Below, one piece after another: positions 11,582 through 19,835 of a stretch of DNA of 45,987 bases. Under the pieces are notes generated by a model. The model saw only the letters and a list, made by a program, of their open reading frames with translations, had not been told where the DNA came from and searched no databases. The stretch is from CAYVUV01 sp964455095 (lineage in GTDB: Bacteria; Desulfobacterota; Binatia; HRBIN30; CADEER01), in assembly GCA_964455095.1 (NCBI GenBank), contig CAYVUV010000030.1:1-45987 (forward strand), in the 5' to 3' direction. How positions within the stretch are numbered: the first letter of the stretch is position 1; each line of letters starts with the position of its first letter. The translations under genes and the position numbers were made by a program.

Positions 11582-11886
11582 AACGTCCCCTCCTCTTGCG
11601 TCCGAATCACCCGCAGTGCGGGCCGGTGCGGTCGGCCGCGCCGGTACATGAACAGGAACCATCCCCCGACCGATCCGACCAGAAGAAATGGCATCGACAC
11701 CATGAACAGGATGCTGACGTACATCCCCCTGCCGAGCGGGTCTTCGGGACCACCGAGCGCGGTGGCGCACATCGCGCAGCCTTGCGCGAAGGCCGCGCCG
11801 GGTGCTGTCACCGCCAGCGCCACTGCCACGATCGCCGGCGCGAGGCGCCGCCATCCCATGCGGAGTCGAGTCGGAATCCGCTTCAT
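11578..11886 (-). CDS. Small secreted/membrane protein with CxxC motif, unknown function
   Basis: A 102-residue protein. An N-terminal signal-like helix (about 12-35, ending AAFAQ) is followed at once by GCAMCATALGG, a CxxC pair. One membrane helix follows (about 57-80), then a basic cytoplasmic tail. Its ATG overlaps the stop of the upstream subunit III by four bases (ATGA) and its own stop overlaps the GTG of the second subunit III, so translation is tightly coupled. I do not recognise a named family. The CxxC next to oxidase genes suggests a metal-delivery or redox role in assembly, but this is inference from position only. Confidence 0.7.
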   Translation of the reverse strand: MKRIPTRLRMGWRRLAPAIVAVALAVTAPGAAFAQGCAMCATALGGPEDPLGRGMYVSILFMVSMPFLLVGSVGGWFLFMYRRGRPHRPALRVIRTQEEGTL

Positions 11887-12548
11887 TGGTACACCAATCC
11901 GAAGAGCGCCAGCCACAGGGCACACACGAAGCACCAATACACGCCGCACACCTCGAGCGCGACGTGGGAGGCGGCGGTAAAGCGCTGCCGGAAGACGCCG
12001 ATGGCAACGACCGCCAGCCACAGAATCGCTCCGACGACGTGCACGGCGTGCGCGCCGATCAGCGTATAGAACGTCGCGCCGAAGGACCCCGAGGACAAGG
12101 TCAGGCCGTGATGAATCAGTCGCACCCATTCCGATCCCTGCACCAGCAGGAAGGTCGTCCCGAGGATCAGCGTGGCGAGCACGGCGCGTCGCACGGTGCG
12201 GTGTGCATCGCGGCGCACGGCGCGCAGAGCCGAAATCATGGTCAAGCCACTGACTGAGAGAATCACCGTGTTCACCCACGTCAGCGCGAGCGGCAGGTGT
12301 GGGAGATTCGGCGGCGGCCACATCGCGCGGCCGTACCGGAAGACGAGATAGGCTCCGACCAGGCCGGCGAAGAACATGGTCTCCGCCATCAACAGAATGG
12401 CGATGGCAATGCGCGCGCTGCTGACCGGTGGATCCGTCGGCGCCGGGTCGCGACGGCGGACGCGCGCGCGACTCCAGCGCTCCGGGCCTACCTCCGAGGA
12501 GGTACCGCGGCCGAGAGCCGCCGGCCCACTGCGCGGGATGGACGCCAT
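11883..12548 (-). CDS. Heme-copper oxidase subunit III (first copy)
   Basis: A 221-residue COX III family membrane protein with a 40-residue Arg/Pro-rich N-terminal extension before the first helix (ARIAIAILLMAETMFFAGLV). Conserved features include VQGSEWVRLIHHG with the family Glu, FYTLIGAHAVHVVGAILWL and GVYWCFVCALWLALF. It differs clearly in sequence from the second copy 300 bases downstream. The ATG at 12548 overlaps the stop of the 36-residue peptide by one base. Both copies keep the Glu and His residues, so neither looks degenerate. Confidence 0.88.
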   Translation of the reverse strand: MASIPRSGPAALGRGTSSEVGPERWSRARVRRRDPAPTDPPVSSARIAIAILLMAETMFFAGLVGAYLVFRYGRAMWPPPNLPHLPLALTWVNTVILSVSGLTMISALRAVRRDAHRTVRRAVLATLILGTTFLLVQGSEWVRLIHHGLTLSSGSFGATFYTLIGAHAVHVVGAILWLAVVAIGVFRQRFTAASHVALEVCGVYWCFVCALWLALFGLVYQ

Positions 12549-12658
12549 CAGTTCAACACCAGGATGCCGATGATCACGATCACGTAGAAGACCACCAGCG
12601 CCCCGAACAGACCGAGACCCAAGCGGCGATTGTCGCGGGCTTGCTGGGCTTGCTCCAT
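12548..12658 (-). CDS. 36-residue membrane peptide between heme O synthase and subunit III
   Basis: A very short frame: a charged N-terminus MEQAQQARDNRRLG followed by one hydrophobic helix (LGLFGALVVFYVIVIIGILV) and a stop. The frame is fixed by overlap at both ends: its ATG shares one base with the upstream ctaB stop (TGATG) and its stop shares one base with the downstream subunit III ATG. AAGGTGCG inside the end of ctaB is a fitting ribosome site. In many oxidase operons ctaG occupies this place; no ctaG is seen here. A role as an oxidase assembly or accessory peptide is inferred from position. Confidence 0.72.
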   Translation of the reverse strand: MEQAQQARDNRRLGLGLFGALVVFYVIVIIGILVLN

Positions 12659-13566
12659 CACACGCGCACCTTGTCGGCCGCCATGATCGCGAGCAGGACG
12701 GGCAGGTAGATCAACGACGCCACCAGCAGTCGCCGCGCCATCGCTTCACTCGGCGCCTGCGCCAGTTGGAGCCCGCTCACCAGCATCCCGCTGCCGAGCA
12801 GCAGTGCGGACACGAAGTAGATCGGCCCGGCGATGCCGAGCAGCGTCGGCAAGAGCCCGACCGCGAGCAAGGCGACGGAGTTGGCCACGATCTGGCGCTC
12901 GGTGCTGTGCCCGTCTCGATCGACGATCGGCAGCAGGCGAAATCCGGCCCGCGCGTAGTCGTCGGCGTAGAGCTTGGCGATGGCCAGCGAGTGCGGCATC
13001 TGCCAGAGGAAGAGAATCGCGAACAGGGTCCAAGCGCCCGCTCCGAGTCCGCCGCCAGCCGCGACCCACCCGGTGACCGGTGGCAACGCGCCCGGGATGC
13101 CGCCGATGACGCTGCACAGCGGGCTGCGCTGCTTCATCGGCGTGTAGGCGCCCAGGTAGACGACCACGGTCATCGAGGTCACCAACGCGCTCAACGGGTT
13201 GACGGCAATCAGCAAGACCAGCAATCCGATCACCGTGATGGCGGCGCCGAACACCAGGGCATCGGTGGGAGCGAGACGCCCGCTCGGCAGCGGACGATCG
13301 CGGGTGCGCTCCATCCGCGCGTCGAGATCGCGCTCGATGTATTGATTGAGCGCCAGCGTCCCCCCCGCCGTCAGTGCCGTTCCGAGCAGCATGAAAAACA
13401 GCGCGACGAAGTCGGGTCGCCCCCACGACGCGAGGTAGAACCCGACCAGCGCCGTGACCAGCACCATGACCACGACGCGGGGCTTGGTCAGGGCGACGAA
13501 ATCACGCAGCGCCCGGCCGCGTGCGGGGCACAGCGCCACCGCTGCCGTTTGTGGAGCCACGTTCAT
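12658..13566 (-). CDS. ctaB: Protoheme IX farnesyltransferase (heme O synthase)
   Basis: UbiA-superfamily membrane enzyme that attaches a farnesyl group to heme b to make heme O for the oxidase. The 302 residues show TKPRVVVMVLVTALVGFY, the first Asp-rich motif NQYIERDLDARMERTRDRPLPSGR (Asp/Arg residues near 85-110), and the second, KLYADDYARAGFRLLP, near 215. Multiple hydrophobic helices fill the rest. I took the ATG giving MNVAPQTAAV, seven bases after the coxA stop. No heme A synthase (ctaA) is in the window, so heme A production must be encoded elsewhere or the oxidase uses heme O. Confidence 0.95.
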   Translation of the reverse strand: MNVAPQTAAVALCPARGRALRDFVALTKPRVVVMVLVTALVGFYLASWGRPDFVALFFMLLGTALTAGGTLALNQYIERDLDARMERTRDRPLPSGRLAPTDALVFGAAITVIGLLVLLIAVNPLSALVTSMTVVVYLGAYTPMKQRSPLCSVIGGIPGALPPVTGWVAAGGGLGAGAWTLFAILFLWQMPHSLAIAKLYADDYARAGFRLLPIVDRDGHSTERQIVANSVALLAVGLLPTLLGIAGPIYFVSALLLGSGMLVSGLQLAQAPSEAMARRLLVASLIYLPVLLAIMAADKVRV

Positions 13567-13573
13567 TGCGCCG

Positions 13574-15322
13574 TCAGTGCGCCAACGCGTCCCGCCCCAG
13601 CGGCTTGGCCTGCGGCAAGTAGTCCTCCGCCATGCCCGGCACACTGTATTCGTAAGGGCCGCGGTAGACGGTTGGGATCTGGAGAAAGTTGCCGTGTGGC
13701 GGCGGCGTCGGCGCCTCCCATTCCAGCGTGTTGGCGTGCCACGGGTTCTGCTCCGCCTTCTTGCCGCGGAACAGGCTCCAGAAGAAGTTCACGAAGAACA
13801 CGATCTGGAACAGTCCGAGAATGATCGCCGAAACCGTGATGAACACGTTCCAGTGTTGCAGGGGCAACAGGAACTCGTACTGGGTCGGGTTGTAGATGCG
13901 GCGCATGTGACCGCCGACCCCGAGAATGTGCATCGGGAAGAACGTGCCATTGAAGGCCAGCAGCGTGCCCCAGAAGTGAATCTTCCCGAGCGGCTCGTTC
14001 ATCATGCGCCCGAACATTTTCGGGAACCAGTACTGGATGCCGGCGAAGATGCCGAAGATGCTGCCGCCGAACACCACGTAGTGGATGTGGGCGACGATGA
14101 AGTAGGTGTCGTGAATGAAGATGTCGACCGGCGTGGCGGCCATGTAGATGCCGCTCAGCCCGCCGATGACGAACATCGAGACGAACGCGAGCGCGTGCAT
14201 CATCGGCACGGTGAACTTGATGTTGCCGCCCCACAGCGTCCCCAGCCAGTTGAACGTCTTGATGGCCGACGGCACGGCGATGACCATGGTCGACGTCATG
14301 AAGGCCATCCCCAGGGTCGGGTTCATCCCGCTCTGGAACATGTGGTGCCCCCACACGACCCAGCCGAGGAAGGCGATGCCGATCATCGAGTACGCCATGG
14401 CGCGGTAGCCGAAGATCGGCTTGCGGGCGAAGACCGCGAGGATGTCCGAGGCGATGCCCATCGCCGGCAGGATGAGAATGTAGACCTCGGGATGTCCGAA
14501 GAACCAGAACATGTGCTGCCACAACAGCGGCTCGCCGCCGCCATCCGGCAGAAAGAAATGCGTCCCCAGCGTGCGGTCAAAGAGCAGCATCGCCAGCGCT
14601 GCGGTGAGCACGGGAAGGGCGAGCAGGAGGAGGGTCGCCGTGATGAAGAGCGCCCAGATGACCAGCGGCAGACGGAAGAAGGTCATGCCGGGGGCGCGCA
14701 TGTTGATAACCGTCGTGATGTAGTTGATCGAGCCGAGCAGGGAGGAGATACCGAGCACGATCAGACTGATGATCCACAGATTCTGTCCGGTGCCGACGCC
14801 GGTATACACCGGGTTGGCGGACAGCGGCGCGTACGCCGTCCAGCCAGCGGCGGCGTGGCCACCCTCGACGAAGAACCCGCTCAGCATGATCCCGGCGGCG
14901 ATCACCGCGATCCAGAACGACAGCATGTTGAGGACCGGAAATGCCATGTCGCGCGTCCCGATCATCAGCGGGATGAGGAAGTTACCGAAGCACCCCACCA
15001 GGATCGGCATGACCACGAAGAAGATCATGATCGTGGCGTGCATGGTGAACAGCATGTTGTAGATTTCGGGCGGGATGATGCCCTCGTACATGTACGGCTC
15101 GGGCACCCACCCAAACCCCGGCACGGCCGTTTCCGGCCAGGCGAGTTGCCAGCGCACCAATAGGGCCAGCATGCCCCCGAGGATCAGCATCACCAGCGAC
15201 ATGAGCAGGAACTGCTTCCCGATCATCTTGTGGTCGAGCGAGAACAGGTACGTACGCACAAAGCCTGCGTGCGCGTGATCGTCGTGTCCGTGCGGCACGG
15301 CGACGGCGGCGGGGTGACTCAT
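13574..15322 (-). CDS. ctaD: Cytochrome c oxidase subunit I (A-type heme-copper oxidase)
   Basis: Catalytic subunit that reduces oxygen and pumps protons. The 582 residues include the low-spin heme ligand His95 (FTMHATIM), CuB ligands His277 (GHPEVY) and His326/327 (GHHMF), and the heme histidines in AHIHYVVFGG near 412-414. Glu279 in HPEVY and Asp125 in RDMAFP mark an A1-type D channel, and Tyr281 is the His-crosslinked tyrosine. It uses ATG with GAGGAG upstream. It lies between subunit II and heme O synthase, as in many proteobacteria. All key ligands are present. Confidence 0.98.
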   Translation of the reverse strand: MSHPAAVAVPHGHDDHAHAGFVRTYLFSLDHKMIGKQFLLMSLVMLILGGMLALLVRWQLAWPETAVPGFGWVPEPYMYEGIIPPEIYNMLFTMHATIMIFFVVMPILVGCFGNFLIPLMIGTRDMAFPVLNMLSFWIAVIAAGIMLSGFFVEGGHAAAGWTAYAPLSANPVYTGVGTGQNLWIISLIVLGISSLLGSINYITTVINMRAPGMTFFRLPLVIWALFITATLLLLALPVLTAALAMLLFDRTLGTHFFLPDGGGEPLLWQHMFWFFGHPEVYILILPAMGIASDILAVFARKPIFGYRAMAYSMIGIAFLGWVVWGHHMFQSGMNPTLGMAFMTSTMVIAVPSAIKTFNWLGTLWGGNIKFTVPMMHALAFVSMFVIGGLSGIYMAATPVDIFIHDTYFIVAHIHYVVFGGSIFGIFAGIQYWFPKMFGRMMNEPLGKIHFWGTLLAFNGTFFPMHILGVGGHMRRIYNPTQYEFLLPLQHWNVFITVSAIILGLFQIVFFVNFFWSLFRGKKAEQNPWHANTLEWEAPTPPPHGNFLQIPTVYRGPYEYSVPGMAEDYLPQAKPLGRDALAH

Positions 15323-15362
15323 TTCCGGCTCTCCTCTTCGATCCTTGCGATCATCGGCCGCC

Positions 15363-16034
15363 TCACGCGCCGGTGTCCTTACCCGGCCAACGCTCCGCTT
15401 CCCATTTGGCGTAGTCCTCGGCCGAGTGCACGGTCAACCATCCCTTCATGCCCGAGTGGCCGAAGCCGCACAGCTCGGCGCAAGGAATTTCATAGTGCCC
15501 GGTCTTGGTCGCCTGGAACCAACCGGGGATTTCGCGGCCGGGCAACATGTCCTGCTTGAATCGCAGCACCGGTACGAAGAAGCTGTGGATCACGTCGCGC
15601 GACTTGAGGGTCAGGCGAATGACCTTGCCGACCGGGACGTTCAGCTCGTTCTCCAGCGTCAGGTCGTCCTCGGTGCCGAACTTCCCGTCCGGGCCGGGGT
15701 ACAGGAAGTCCCAGTTGAACTGCTTGGCTGTCACCTGGACCTGATAGTCGGCTGGCGGCATGTGGCCGCGGATCTCGCCCCACGTCGCCCGGCTGAGGAG
15801 GGCCAGGACGATCAGGATGATCGACGGCGCGATCGTCCAGGCGATCTCCAGCGTATTGTTCCCGTGTGTGTAGACCGCGCGCCGCCCCGGGCGGTATCGG
15901 TAGCGGACGAGAAACACCACCAGTGTCACTTGGACCAGCACGAACACGATCGACGTGATCCAAAAGATCAGGTGAAACAACGAGTCGATGTCCGCCCCGT
16001 AGGTCGAGACATTCTCGGGTAGCCAAGGCAACAT
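15363..16034 (-). CDS. ctaC: Cytochrome c oxidase subunit II (CuA)
   Basis: Accepts electrons from a cytochrome c or cupredoxin and passes them to subunit I. The 223 residues have two N-terminal membrane helices (about 20-43 and 63-83). A periplasmic cupredoxin domain follows with all CuA ligands: His150 (RDVIHSF), then Cys185, Glu187, Cys189, His193 and Met196 in CAELCGFGHSGMKG. No CxxCH follows, so this is an aa3-like and not a caa3-type subunit II. The ribosome site AAGGAGGAAG is near-perfect. No lipobox or long signal peptide precedes the first helix. Confidence 0.97.
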   Translation of the reverse strand: MLPWLPENVSTYGADIDSLFHLIFWITSIVFVLVQVTLVVFLVRYRYRPGRRAVYTHGNNTLEIAWTIAPSIILIVLALLSRATWGEIRGHMPPADYQVQVTAKQFNWDFLYPGPDGKFGTEDDLTLENELNVPVGKVIRLTLKSRDVIHSFFVPVLRFKQDMLPGREIPGWFQATKTGHYEIPCAELCGFGHSGMKGWLTVHSAEDYAKWEAERWPGKDTGA

Positions 16035-16069
16035 GCGGGCTCTTCCTCCTTCGAATCAGGGTCGGCTGC

Positions 16070-16825
16070 TTACTGACCGCTGAGCTCGAAAGTGACGGTC
16101 GTGTCCTTGCCCGACTGCACGGTCACCTTCTGCGTCGTCTCGCCGAGCTTCTCCTGCCAGACGCGCAACTCGTAGTCGCCGGCGGGCACGTCGGTGAGCT
16201 TGAACGATCCCTTCTCGTCGGTCACGGCGAAATAGGGGTTGTCCTGCACCACCGCCCAGCCGGACATCCAGCCGTGCACATCGCAGGTGAGCTTGATCAT
16301 CTCGGGTTCCTTGAAGGTCTCCGCCAGGGTCTTCTTGAACTTCGGCTGGGCCCGATTCACGGGCGGGTTCTTCTTGCTGTAGGTGTGAATGTTGTGCAGG
16401 ATGCCGTCCGAGTTCTGGATGTCGATCGGGTTCCCCGGCTGCACCAGCAGGACATGCGGCACGTACTCGCAGCCCTTCTGATCGAGAACCGGCTTCGTCG
16501 CCTCGAACGCCTTGCCCTTGGTGATGTTCGCAATCGACACGACGGAGTACTGAATCCCACCGTCGGGTGCGACGACCAGATCGCGCGACAGCTTCGGCGT
16601 CACCGCGCAGACTTCCTTGTCCTTGTTGACGTCGAGCGGCGCCCGGGCGGGAGGCGTGCCTTTGTACTTCACCACGCCACTGATCGATCCGCCGCCGGAG
16701 ACCGGGCCGGCGTCGTACGCCGTCGCCACGCTCGCCCATCCCGTTGCTGCGGCCATGGCCACCGCGACTGCCGTGCGCTGCGCAGAGAGTGCCCAGCCAC
16801 CCTTCATCAGCTTGCTCGCTCGCAT
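16070..16825 (-). CDS. Secreted cupredoxin-like protein with carboxypeptidase-regulatory-like domain
   Basis: A 251-residue exported protein with a signal peptide ending near SVATA (about 36). Residues about 45-190 look like a cupredoxin. His144/His147 (GILHNIHTY) and the cluster Cys181-x2-His184-x2-Met187 (TCDVHGWM) would make a type 1 copper site. Residues about 195-250 form a beta-sandwich of the carboxypeptidase-regulatory type (GSFKLTDVPAGDYELRVW). It has a perfect AAGGAGGT ribosome site and sits between the 8-heme cytochrome and subunit II. This suggests an electron carrier between the bc complex and the oxidase, though a copper-handling role is also possible. Confidence 0.8.
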   Translation of the reverse strand: MRASKLMKGGWALSAQRTAVAVAMAAATGWASVATAYDAGPVSGGGSISGVVKYKGTPPARAPLDVNKDKEVCAVTPKLSRDLVVAPDGGIQYSVVSIANITKGKAFEATKPVLDQKGCEYVPHVLLVQPGNPIDIQNSDGILHNIHTYSKKNPPVNRAQPKFKKTLAETFKEPEMIKLTCDVHGWMSGWAVVQDNPYFAVTDEKGSFKLTDVPAGDYELRVWQEKLGETTQKVTVQSGKDTTVTFELSGQ

Positions 16826-16876
16826 CTCATACCTCCTTGGTTCGGCCGCTCGGTTGAATGGTATCCGCGTCCGGTC

Positions 16877-19600
16877 TCAGTTGGCCACCGCCGCGTCAGC
16901 GGCCGCCGCGGGCGCCTCCGCGACAGCGGCCGGCGGCGGCGCCGCCGCGGTGGCGGCGTTGGCCGGATGCAACGTCATGATGTAGTCGCGCAATGCTTCG
17001 ACCTGCTTTTCGTCGTTGCCGCCCAGCACATCCTCGGGTCCATCGGGCTGGTCGTCATCGAAGTTGTAGAACGAGGGCATCTTCGTCCCCGGCTGCAGCA
17101 TCTGCGGGTTGCGCAACCACTGCACGATCCAGTCGGGGTTCAAACGCTGCTTGGCCATCGCCAGGTCGGGTGCCCACCCCTCCTGCGGTCCTTCGGGCTT
17201 CTTCTCGCCTTGCTGGTGGCACGAATAGCAGTTGAAGTAGTCGGGCGATACCAACGTGCGTCCGGCTTCGATATGCGCGATCGGAATCGCCGCCTCGTTG
17301 ACGTAGGTGAACGGAATCACGACGTCCTCTTGCGCCAGGAAGTAGTCGATCAACGTGTTGGTCTCTTCGTCCGAAAGCGAGAACGTCGGCATCCGCAACT
17401 TCAGCCACGGCCGCAGCGGCACCGGGTGCTTGAGGAAGCCAAACAGCCAGTTGGGCTGCACCTTCGCCCCTTCGCCGTTCAAGATCGGCGGCGCGAACGT
17501 CGGCGTCTGCTCGTAGCGGGCGAGGATCGCCCCGCCCTGCTGCTCGATCACGTGACAGCCGACGCAGTTGTACTTGGCCACGATCCGGCGCCCCGCCACC
17601 AAGCGGCGCTCGCGCCCGAGATCCTTCGGTCGATAGTCCGCCGGCGTATGCTCCTCGGCACGGCTGGAGAGGAACACCAGCAGGGCGCGGACATCGCTCT
17701 CGGCCAGGTCGAATTTCGGCATGAGCTGCTCAATACGCTCGGTCGCATACGTCCGCGGCTCGGTGATCTTGTGGAAAGTCCAGTCGTACCAGGTCTCGGG
17801 AATGTCGGTGTGGTTGCCGAAGAACAGCTCCTCGATCGTCTTGGAGCCGAAAGTCGAGAGCTCCACGCCGATGCGCGACTCGGCTTCCATGCCGGGGATG
17901 TTGTGGCAGCCGGCGCAGCCGTACTTGCGGACGAGCGCCTCGCCCTGTTTCACCGACTCGGGTGACGCGAGCGCCGCCTGCAACGCCGCATCCGCCGGGG
18001 CGGGCGTGCCGAGGGTCAACAGGTACGACGCCAGCGCCGCCGCCTCGTCGTCGCTCAGGCGCAGGCTCGGCATGCGCGATTCGGGCGAGAAGTCGCGCGG
18101 GTTCTTCAGCCAGTGGTACAGCCAGCGTGCATCGGTCTTTTCGGCCACGTTGGAGAGGTTGGGCGCCACATCCTTGCTGTCGCCGATCTTCGCCGGCGAT
18201 TCGCCGGGGGCGAAGCCGTGGCAACCGCGACATCCCAGACTGTCGGCGAGCTCCTTGCCCCGCGTCACCAGCGCGGCGTTGTGCGGATCGACGCCATCGG
18301 GCGGCGCGTGCTCCGTTCCCCACGCCTCGCTCTCGGCTTTCGACGTGCTGAGCAGATAGCTGGCGACGGCCGTCGCCTGCTCGGTGTTGAAGAGGAAATT
18401 CGGCATTTTGGTACTCGGCCGAAAATTGTGCGGGTTCTCGACCCAGCGCACCAACCATCCGGGATCGACCTTCGCTCCGATGCGGCGCAGGTACGGCCCA
18501 ACCCGGGGCAACTCCCCATAGCCTTCCACCAGATGGCAACCGATGCAGCCGAGTTGCTCGAAGAGTTGCTCGCCGCGCGCGATGGTCTCGGCGCCTTTCA
18601 TGCGCAGGTCGGCGTGACAGCTGATGCACCCGGCTTGCACCATGGGCCCGCGGCGCAGCTTGTGTTCCCAGAACTTCACGTCGCCGTGTGCCTGTGCCAC
18701 GGAGTTGACCGCCGCCCCCTGTCCGCCGTGACACGGCGTGCAGCCGAACTTGTCGGCCGGATGCTTGGTCAGCAGCGGATCGCGGTGCGGATGGGTGCGG
18801 AAGGGATTCGGGTCGTCTTCGAAGCCGGTCTTTTCGATCCCGGAGTGGCACGACACGCAGCGGTCGACGCGCGCCACCGGCTGGTCGTAGGCGTTGCGGT
18901 CGAACTCGTTCAGCACCACCTGTTGAATCTTCGGAATGGTCGGCAAATCCAACGGACCGACCTTGATCACCATGGTGTCGAGCCGCTGCTGCAACCGCTC
19001 GCGCTCGGCGCCGAGCTTGCGCAACTTGTCCTCCAGACCGGTCACGACGGACTGGATTTCGGCGATCGCACTGTCGGTTTGCTGCACCCGGCTCTCGGCC
19101 TCGTGCAACGCGGTCTCGATTTCCTTCTTCTCGGCTTCGAGGGCGTCCAGATGCGCGCGCGGCTTCTCGATCGGCGCCTTGGTCAGCATGGCATGGTCGT
19201 ACTCGTACCACGCCTCCTCCATCTTGCTCTTGACGATGCGCAGCTTGAGATCTTCCTCGGCCAGGCGCACCGCCAGCGGGGCCCGCTCGGCGTGCAGCTT
19301 CGCCAGCGCGCGGGCGTTCTCGCCCGTCGCCACGCTCTCCTTGGCCGCCGCGAGCTCCTTCGTCGCCGCGACGTAGTCGGGATCGGCCGCGAGCTTCGCG
19401 TCTTCCTTGTCGATCGCCTCGCGGGCGCGTTGCATCTGCAGGTCGGAGAACTCCACCTGGTACTTCTTCCAGGGACGGCGCGAGATGTTGTCGTCCCACA
19501 CGGCCCAGATCGCGCCGATGAGCAGCAGTCCCACCGCCAGCAGGAACACGGCGCTGTAGGACTTCTGCTCCTCGTCGATATTGCGGTTCGCACGCCCCAT
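16877..19600 (-). CDS. Eight-heme membrane-anchored cytochrome c with coiled-coil domain
   Basis: A 907-residue protein with one N-terminal membrane anchor (about 15-36) and a charged coiled coil (about 45-212). Eight CxxCH heme sites begin near residues 248, 287, 325, 352, 457, 562, 679 and 791. The first three are closely spaced. The last five are spaced like class I cytochrome c domains, each with a downstream Met ligand candidate (KMP 398, RMP 509, LMP 627, RMP 737, KMP 840). The C-terminus is Ala/Pro-rich. It lies directly after the cytochrome b genes, so it probably replaces cytochrome c1/f as the electron exit of the bc complex. Confidence 0.9.
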   Translation of the reverse strand: MGRANRNIDEEQKSYSAVFLLAVGLLLIGAIWAVWDDNISRRPWKKYQVEFSDLQMQRAREAIDKEDAKLAADPDYVAATKELAAAKESVATGENARALAKLHAERAPLAVRLAEEDLKLRIVKSKMEEAWYEYDHAMLTKAPIEKPRAHLDALEAEKKEIETALHEAESRVQQTDSAIAEIQSVVTGLEDKLRKLGAERERLQQRLDTMVIKVGPLDLPTIPKIQQVVLNEFDRNAYDQPVARVDRCVSCHSGIEKTGFEDDPNPFRTHPHRDPLLTKHPADKFGCTPCHGGQGAAVNSVAQAHGDVKFWEHKLRRGPMVQAGCISCHADLRMKGAETIARGEQLFEQLGCIGCHLVEGYGELPRVGPYLRRIGAKVDPGWLVRWVENPHNFRPSTKMPNFLFNTEQATAVASYLLSTSKAESEAWGTEHAPPDGVDPHNAALVTRGKELADSLGCRGCHGFAPGESPAKIGDSKDVAPNLSNVAEKTDARWLYHWLKNPRDFSPESRMPSLRLSDDEAAALASYLLTLGTPAPADAALQAALASPESVKQGEALVRKYGCAGCHNIPGMEAESRIGVELSTFGSKTIEELFFGNHTDIPETWYDWTFHKITEPRTYATERIEQLMPKFDLAESDVRALLVFLSSRAEEHTPADYRPKDLGRERRLVAGRRIVAKYNCVGCHVIEQQGGAILARYEQTPTFAPPILNGEGAKVQPNWLFGFLKHPVPLRPWLKLRMPTFSLSDEETNTLIDYFLAQEDVVIPFTYVNEAAIPIAHIEAGRTLVSPDYFNCYSCHQQGEKKPEGPQEGWAPDLAMAKQRLNPDWIVQWLRNPQMLQPGTKMPSFYNFDDDQPDGPEDVLGGNDEKQVEALRDYIMTLHPANAATAAAPPPAAVAEAPAAAADAAVAN

Positions 19601-19612
19601 GCCTTCTACCTT

Positions 19613-19789
19613 CTACCCCTGTGCGGACGCCCGTCGCTCGAGCAACCGCCCGACCGAGAAGATGCCGAAGCCGAGCATCATCAGATAGAGCTCACGCCCC
19701 ATCGCATTTGCCTCGGTCAAACCGACGAACAGCGCGTAGCCGACGTCGGCGACACCGATCGCTTGAACCAACTTGGCGAGGAAAAACAT
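19613..19789 (-). CDS. 58-residue membrane peptide between cytochrome b C-half and 8-heme cytochrome
   Basis: A short frame opening MFFLAKLVQAIGVADVGYAL and closing with a basic tail LLERRASAQG. Two hydrophobic stretches (about 2-22 and 35-50) suggest one or two membrane passes. It fills the gap between petD (46 bases upstream) and the 8-heme cytochrome (12 bases downstream), all on one strand. There is no strong ribosome site before the ATG, so the start is less sure than the frame. It may be a small subunit of the bc complex, similar in size to PetG/PetL/PetN-type subunits of b6f, but I see no sequence match to those. Confidence 0.6.
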   Translation of the reverse strand: MFFLAKLVQAIGVADVGYALFVGLTEANAMGRELYLMMLGFGIFSVGRLLERRASAQG

Positions 19790-19835
19790 GCGAGTGGTCT
19801 GCCGGATCGCTCTCGATCACCCCTGCCCGCCCGGC

